A stretch of DNA of 64,000 bases from Adenophora triphylla var. japonica (Eukaryota; Streptophyta; Magnoliopsida; Asterales; Campanulaceae). Shown in pieces: positions 59,201 through 64,000 of this stretch; positions within the stretch are counted from its first letter, which is position 1, and every line of letters begins with the position of its first letter. The stretch is taken from contig JAFEMH010000734.1 in the NCBI GenBank assembly GCA_022495995.1, positions 124,001-188,000 of the forward strand. The letters run 5' to 3'. Made by a program: the position numbers and the translations under genes. The notes under the pieces were generated by a model. It was not told the origin of the DNA. It made no database searches and worked only from the letters and a program-made list of their open reading frames with translations.

Positions 59201-59651
59201 GGTTTTGAGAGGGTTTTGAGTGAGAGAGGTCTCTGAGACTGCGTGGATGAGTCTACGGTGTTTCCCGTGTGTTTGAAAGGGAGTGATCCAGATTGGGGTA
59301 CTTACAGAGTAGTAAACAACTCATTTAGAATTTCAGAAAAGTTTCTTTCTAGGATGGGAGTAGCTACAAAATATAATTGCCGAAAAGGACAACATGAACA
59401 ACCTAATAGGTCGGATGCAGAACATACCTTGCAACTTAATACGTAGGCCTTGGCTTTCTCTTTATCCATGCCACTCCAGTTCTCCAGCATAAAACTGATG
59501 GCAGCTGATGCATAAAGTAGCTACAGTGAAACTTGGCGCACAATAATTTAATATAGACAGTTTTAAAGGAAAATGCATGGTGCCTTTCTTCTTACCTGCA
59601 CAATATACGAACCGAAGATCTGTCTCTGCCCCAGAATGGATGGGCATAAAA
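56216..59651 (-). pseudogene. GGB: Captured geranylgeranyltransferase-I beta subunit gene fragment
   Basis: Minus-strand exons: 59596-59651 (MPIHSGAETDLRFVYCA), 59428-59504 (NWSGMDKEKAKAYVLSC), 57575-57620 (SYDGGFGLIPGSESHG), 56685-56806 (VASLRLMGFIGDDLIS), 56372-56439 (RQAVDGGFQGRPNKSSDTC) and 56216-56293 (GGVLRILGAHKFIDEKALRE). The order and the GGF repeats match the beta subunit of protein geranylgeranyltransferase I, which prenylates CaaX proteins in the cytosol. Most junctions keep frame; the 56685-56806 exon has a one-base insertion after GGATYC and damage at its end. Both termini are missing. A 1.5-kb solo LTR lies in the second intron. A transduplicate in a CACTA-like segment is likelier than the host locus. 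Confidence 0.82.
57817..59306 (-). mobile_element. Solo LTR of a Tat family, in an intron of the GGB fragment
   Basis: On the minus strand it starts TGTAAGTACCCCAATCTGG and ends in CGGGTAATTTCA, flanked by GAGTA (57812-57816 and 59307-59311). It shares the GAGTCGCCACGCC block and a (GT)n run with the other Tat LTRs. A minus-strand TATAAATA at 58827-58834 has GGTCCGTACGGACC 22 bp upstream (58856-58869), with three more copies at 58963, 58993 and 59093. It is much richer in GC (58320-58760) than its surroundings. Confidence 0.92.
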
Positions 59652-59918
59652 CTGTGAAACGTGATGCAAAATAATTGAGTTAATGAAGTTTCATGTTGAT
59701 AATAAACAATTTAACAAAATGAGCTGATACCATTAATACTGTGCAAGTTAATGTTCACATGAACAGAAAGTAACAATCTCTACATATATCTGAGCAGATA
59801 ATTGACAGGTACTTAGTTTGAATAACTAAAGGAGATGAGCAAAATGTTAGATCGACTTTGCACAAGGCAAGGATGAGCAGAATGGAACCCATTTTGCAAA
59901 TTACCACTCCCTCCGTCC

Positions 59919-60416
59919 TTATACAAATATGTCAACAGAACATACATTAATACAAACAAGAAATATAACTAACGTGATAAATTTGCAATGCAGATTATGG
60001 CTAGATAACAATGAGTATTTAGATCTCACTGCTCTATTAGACACAGGAGCTACAAAATGTGTAATATCACATGATATGGTTCCAAGACAGTTTAAAAAGG
60101 AATTAACATATAAATTAGTAACCAGAACAATAGAAGATAGGCTAATGACAATCACACATTGCATTGAACCTATAGGAATACAGTTTCTAGACTTTTCAGG
60201 AAATTATAGCTTCAAATATGACATACCACAGGTCAATATTAGTCCAGAATATGTAAAATCAAAAGACTTTATATTAGGCCTAAATTTCATTTTAGGTTTA
60301 CAAGGGGCTATAACAATTACAAAAAATTGCATTACACTTAGTAAACATATTTATAGCATACCTACCCTACGATATAATCAAACATCAGAGTTCGCACAGA
60401 AGCGTGGTGGACTAGG
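59919..60416 (+). pseudogene. Endogenous caulimovirid fragment B: protease
   Basis: Continues the virus from the duplicated 166 bp. The aspartic protease has LLDTGATKCVIS and later FILGLNFILGLQGAI, the usual partner motif. The frame stays open to the Tat insertion at 60417. The protease would cut the viral polyprotein. The reverse transcriptase that should follow is either lost or beyond the right-hand Tat element. Confidence 0.8.
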
Positions 60417-62179
60417 TGAAAGAACGCTCTCCGGAAAAAATCATTTTTTTTTTGAAAAATGAGGAAATTTTCCTTGAATGAAAAGTTTTCCGATTTTTGG
60501 GAGTCGCCACGCCGTTTTTTGAGGAAAACATTGAAAAACCTATTTTTAAAGAGATTTTGGGTTCGGGGGTCTGGTTACGTGTTTGGGAAGAACTTGAAAG
60601 TTCACCCAACACGCCTCTTTCGAGACTTTCAATCAACATTGGACAATCATAAACATTCAAAGTGTGTGTGCGATATGTGTCGACAAGTAAGGCATGCAAA
60701 TTTGGAATTTCATTAATGCTATAGGGACTGGATACAACTTGTGAGCCATGATATGGGGCCACACCCTCTACACATGATGATTTTCATCACAAGGCAGAAG
60801 TCTGAGACAATCTGCTCAGGAAGCTCTGATGTCGTCCGACACAGGACTTCCCATAAAGAGGATGTCGGACGACAGAAGGCCTCATGGTCAGATTGTCTTT
60901 TACAATGACAAGGCCACTCTGGAACTGGAACAATATTATTTCACCCAATGAAGACACTATTTAGTGGTCTAAGTTCAATTTGGGGTTGATAGGAGTGAGC
61001 AAAGTCATGATTGACTTTTAATGATACAGATGTCATATGACATAGGACATCCGAAGTCGTCTATGTCATATGGCAAACCGCCTCCATCAATAGATCGCAC
61101 CCAAACAGACCTTAGGCACTCCAAATAGTGGCTTATGAGCCAATAATTACTTAGGTAAGCTTTGAGTTATAAAGGGGGATAATCTTAGCAGATCTGAAGT
61201 CCAAGAAAAGCTTTACAGCCATCTGGGAACTACATGTCGTATGACACAGGACCTCCAGAGAGTCCTGTATCATCCGACAAGAGCAGTCTGTTTCAGTGCT
61301 CTTCAGTCTGTTTGATTTCCCCTTTGTTCCCAAGGCAAACCAAGTAACTTTATTAACTGTAAGCAGTAATATAGTAGTATTATGTGAGTATTATGGGAGG
61401 ATCACATGGCTTTAATGGCCAAATGTGATGAATCACATGTTTATGGCCATTTTTATGTAGCCATCACCTCCTAACTCAATGTGAATTAAGAAAGATTCAA
61501 ACTTTAATGGTGAGAATGTCACCAAATGTTCAGATCTGAGGTGGGGAGAAGTGAATATGGAAGATCCACTTCTCCACCACCTTTATCATGCAAAAATCCC
61601 AATATTTCACATAATATGAAAGCAAGTAAGCATGCAAGGTGATATGAGTGTATGAATGAGTTTATTAAAGAGAGAAAGGGTTTAGTGGCTACCTATTGTA
61701 GTCCACAAGGTAAGAACACCAGTAGTATGGTGTCTACCCCTTCAACACACCAACAAAGGAACCTTTTCTTTGGATCTTGGCTTTGGTGTATGTGTGTGTG
61801 TGAGGAGGGAGGTGAGTGTGTGTGTATGAGAGAGAGAGAGAGAGAGACTCTATTTCTATAGAGTTTCCCCTATTTTTACTGATATCCCTCCCAAAACTCT
61901 CCCAAGGTCCCCTAAAATGATCAGCCATGCCTTGTATTTATAGGCAGGTTGATGGGAAGCTCCATGTCATCCGACAGAGGGAGTTAAACCGCCTTAGTGT
62001 CGTCCTATGTCGGACGACAGCGTACTGCTTTTTGGCACATTGGGCCGAATGGATGGCAGGCCCAATGGGTTGAGTGGGTTGTTGGATAATTGGACTCAAT
62101 ATTGCATTTTAGCAAATAAATGAGCCCAAAAATCAAGAAAAGTGGACCCAAAACATGAGTTCGGGTCGGGGTACTCACA
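60417..62179 (-). repeat. 3' LTR of the second Tat element
   Basis: About 1763 bp; minus-strand start TGTGAGTACCCCGACCC, end in CGTTCTTTCA. It holds the GAGTCGCCACGCCG block near its 3' end. A minus-strand TATAAATAC (61934-61942) has TGTCGGATGACA 23 bp upstream (61965-61976), and better copies TGTCGGACGACA-like at 62010-62021 and elsewhere (60830, 60875). GT and GA microsatellites lie at 61787-61847. Confidence 0.85.
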
Positions 62180-62500
62180 GAGCCCCTTGGCAACGTCACT
62201 TCCATGGGAAGTGGGGTCGTCGACACAACGAGAATCCCGAGCCGGACACGAACGGCGGGGAAAGAGGTGACCAAGATGGTCAAGTGGCTGAACCTTCTGT
62301 GAAAAGGATTCCTACGTATCCCGTGGGGGAATCAAGCCGAATCGTAGTTCGTCAAAGATGGACGTTTGCGTCCCGGGGAAATTGACCATGGTGGTCATGC
62401 GGCTGGACCTTTTACGAAAAGGATTCCTACGTATCCCGTGGGGGAATCAAGCCGAATCGTAGTTCGTCAAAGATGGGGTGCCAATGAAAGGCCACGGGTT
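62180..62500 (-). other. Tat 3' noncoding blocks, duplicated
   Basis: Two direct copies, about 115 bp apart (near 62300 and 62415), of a block containing CCTACGTATCCCGTGGGGGA and GAATCAAGCCGAATCGTAGT. Its complement has GGGATACGTAGG and GGTCCAGCC, as in the first Tat element at 28204-28494. No gene. Confidence 0.7.
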
Positions 62501-62509
62501 TTATACCCG

Positions 62510-63600
62510 AAAAGTGACTGTTCCAAGGGGAGTCACCCCGAAGATGGGCATTTGTACCCGAGATTGACTGTTCCAAGGGGAGTCACCCCGAAGATGGGTG
62601 TTTGCACCCGAGATTGACTGTTCCAAGGGGAGTCACCCCGAAGATGGGTGTTTGCACCCGAGATTGACTGTCATTGGAGTCACCCCGAAGATGGCCGTTT
62701 GCACCCGAGATTGGATCGTCCAAAGTCACTCCCGAAGATGGGTGTTTGCACCCGAGATTGACTGCTCCATGGGGAGTCACCCAAGATGGGTGTTTGCACC
62801 CGAAATTGATTTGGCTCCATGGGGAGTCACCCCGAAGATGGGTGTTTGCACCCGGATTGATCAGAACGAGGGAGTCACTCGAAGATGGGTGCAGACCGGA
62901 TTGTTGACCGGATGATTGGATTGACTGTGTCTAAGGGGAGTCACCCTGAAGGTGGGTGTTTGCACTCGAGATTGACTGTTCCAAGGGGAGTCACCCCGAA
63001 AATGGGCGTTCGTACCCAAGATTGACTGTTGAATGGGGAGTCACCCCGAAAATGGGCGTTTGTACCCAAGATTGACTGTTGAATGGGGAGTCACCCCGAA
63101 AATGGGCGTTTGTACCCGAGATTGACTGTTCCAAGGGGAGTCACCTCGAAAATGGGCATTCGTACCCAAGATTGACTGTTGAATGGGGAGTCACCCCGAA
63201 AAATGGGCGTTTGTTCCCAAGATTGACTGTTGAATGGGGAGTCACCCCGAAAACGGGCATTTGTACTCGAGATTGACTGTTGAATGGGGAGTCACCCCGA
63301 AGATGGGCGTTTGTACCCGAGATTGACTGTTGAATGGGAAGTCACCCCGAAGATGGGCGTTTGTACCCGAGATTGACTGTTGAATGGGGAGTCACCCCGA
63401 AGATGGGCGTTCGTACCCGAGATTGACTGTTGAATGGGGAGTCAACCCGAAGATGGGCGTTTGTACCCGAGATTGACTGTTGAATGGGGAGTCACCCCGA
63501 AAATGGGCGTTTGTACCCAAGATTGACTGTTGAATGGGGAGTCACCCCGAAGATGGGTGTTTGCACCCGAGATTGACTGTTGCAAGGGGAGTCACCCCGA
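62510..63600 (-). repeat. 50-bp tandem array in second Tat element
   Basis: About 21 copies of a 50-bp unit with GGGGAGTCACCCCGAAGATG and GGGCGTTTGTACCCGAGATT. The first third uses GACTGTTCCAAG, later copies GACTGTTGAATG. Small indels occur in the left part. Frames through it are repeat artefacts. Confidence 0.92.
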
Positions 63601-64000
63601 AGATTTGACTATTTTTCTTTGAGAAGTCACCCGCAATTTTGACTTTTTCCTTTGGGAAGTCGCCCGCGAATTTGACTGTTTCGATGGAGAGTCACCCCGA
63701 AGATTTGACTATTTTTCTTTGGGAAGTCACCCGCGATTTTGACTTTTTCCTTTGGGAAGTCGCCCGCGAATTTGACTGTTTCGATGGGGAGTCACCCCGC
63801 GAATTTTGACTTTTTCCTTTGGGAAGTCACCCGCGAATTTGACTGTTTTTCTTTGGGAAGTTACCCCGCGGATTTGACTGTTTTTGGGAGTCACCCACGA
63901 ATTTGACTGTTTTTTTTTGGGAAGTAACCCCGCGAACATGACTTTTTTCTTTGGGAGTCACCCGCGATTTTGACTTTTTCCTTTAGGAGTCACCCGTGAT
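63601..64000 (-). repeat. 33-36-bp tandem array, second type
   Basis: Copies of TTTGACTTTTTCCTTTGGGA followed by AGTCACCCGCGAA, running to the window end. It seems to be a shortened relative of the neighbouring 50-bp unit, sharing TTTGACT and GAGTCACCC. Confidence 0.9.

Larger units (their letters stand above)
54755..59918 (-). mobile_element. CACTA-like segment with gene capture (right end not found)
   Basis: Begins CACTACTAGAA, the En/Spm terminus, followed by 300 bp of GTCCCTA/GTCCCCA subterminal repeats. It carries a Transposase_24-like exon and a captured prenyltransferase gene fragment, both on the minus strand. A solo LTR is nested. I cannot find the matching TAGTAGTG end near 59918; there the sequence passes through CCCTCCGTCC directly into viral DNA. 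Confidence 0.6.
60417..64000 (-). mobile_element. 3' end of a second Tat element, running off the window
   Basis: The LTR 60417-62179, read on the minus strand, is a 3' LTR because the sequence before it (62180 upward) matches the 3' region of the first Tat element: AAGGGGCT polypurine tract, GGGATACGTAGG blocks, then tandem arrays. It is inserted in the viral protease frame; CTAGG precedes it on the left, and its partner copy would lie outside the window. Confidence 0.85.

Noticed and set aside
62510..64000. Regular direct repeats with a CRISPR-like look
   Set aside because: The whole unit is repeated, without variable spacers; it is in a plant retrotransposon 3' region, so it is a tandem array.

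Overview
This is a repeat-packed plant nuclear window. It has spliced genes with GT..AG introns, Ty3/gypsy and Ty1/copia retroelements with plant-type primer sites, Stowaway, hAT, MULE and CACTA DNA elements, and a plant pararetrovirus relic. Only one gene looks like a working host gene: the left edge carries the first four exons of a PAD4-type EDS1-family immune regulator on the minus strand (1-2521), running off the window. Its second intron holds a Stowaway MITE.

Region 3321-30418 is a Russian-doll insertion. A short hAT-like element carrying a fragment of the auxin-transport/calossin gene BIG was split by a 26.2-kb Tat-lineage Ty3/gypsy element (4157-30385; LTRs 1765/1767 bp; GTCAC target duplication). 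The Tat element has broken gag and pol genes on the plus strand. On the minus strand it has a decayed two-gene module: gene A encodes a spliced plant-mobile-domain protein, and gene B has a DUF7745-like tail. Into that module were inserted a gag-pro-only Athila-like element (15102-22297) and, within intron 1 of gene A, a solo LTR of a related Tat family (24983-26680, ACATC duplication).

Region 30419-33644 holds an LTR remnant, a TRIM, a 29-bp tandem array, a copia tail and a nested MITE. Region 33655-41617 is a MULE with about 0.3-kb terminal inverted repeats and a 10-bp target duplication. Inside it are a CACTA-like element with middle exons of a coilin gene and a large palindrome. Region 41618-50900 is a mosaic: Stowaway MITEs, a SINE, a hAT relic, an Athila gag fragment, a 5' copia relic, a hAT MITE with perfect 8-bp duplication, and a small LTR element with 274-bp LTRs.

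Region 51094-60416 is an endogenous caulimovirid (badnavirus/tungrovirus-like order: two small ORFs, then movement protein, coat protein, protease), broken by stops and frameshifts. It is interrupted by a CACTA-like segment carrying a Transposase_24 relic and six exons of a geranylgeranyltransferase-I beta subunit gene; another solo LTR (57817-59306, GAGTA duplication) sits in one of those introns. The right edge (60417-64000) is the 3' end of another minus-strand Tat element with tandem arrays.

The pattern I find most striking is in the promoters. Several LTRs and both antisense-gene promoters carry short palindromes with a CG-NN-CG core, family-specific in their arms, placed about 22-25 bp upstream of the TATA box in the Tat-type cases and farther upstream in the Athila type. 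All family assignments come from motif recognition by eye; no database search was run.
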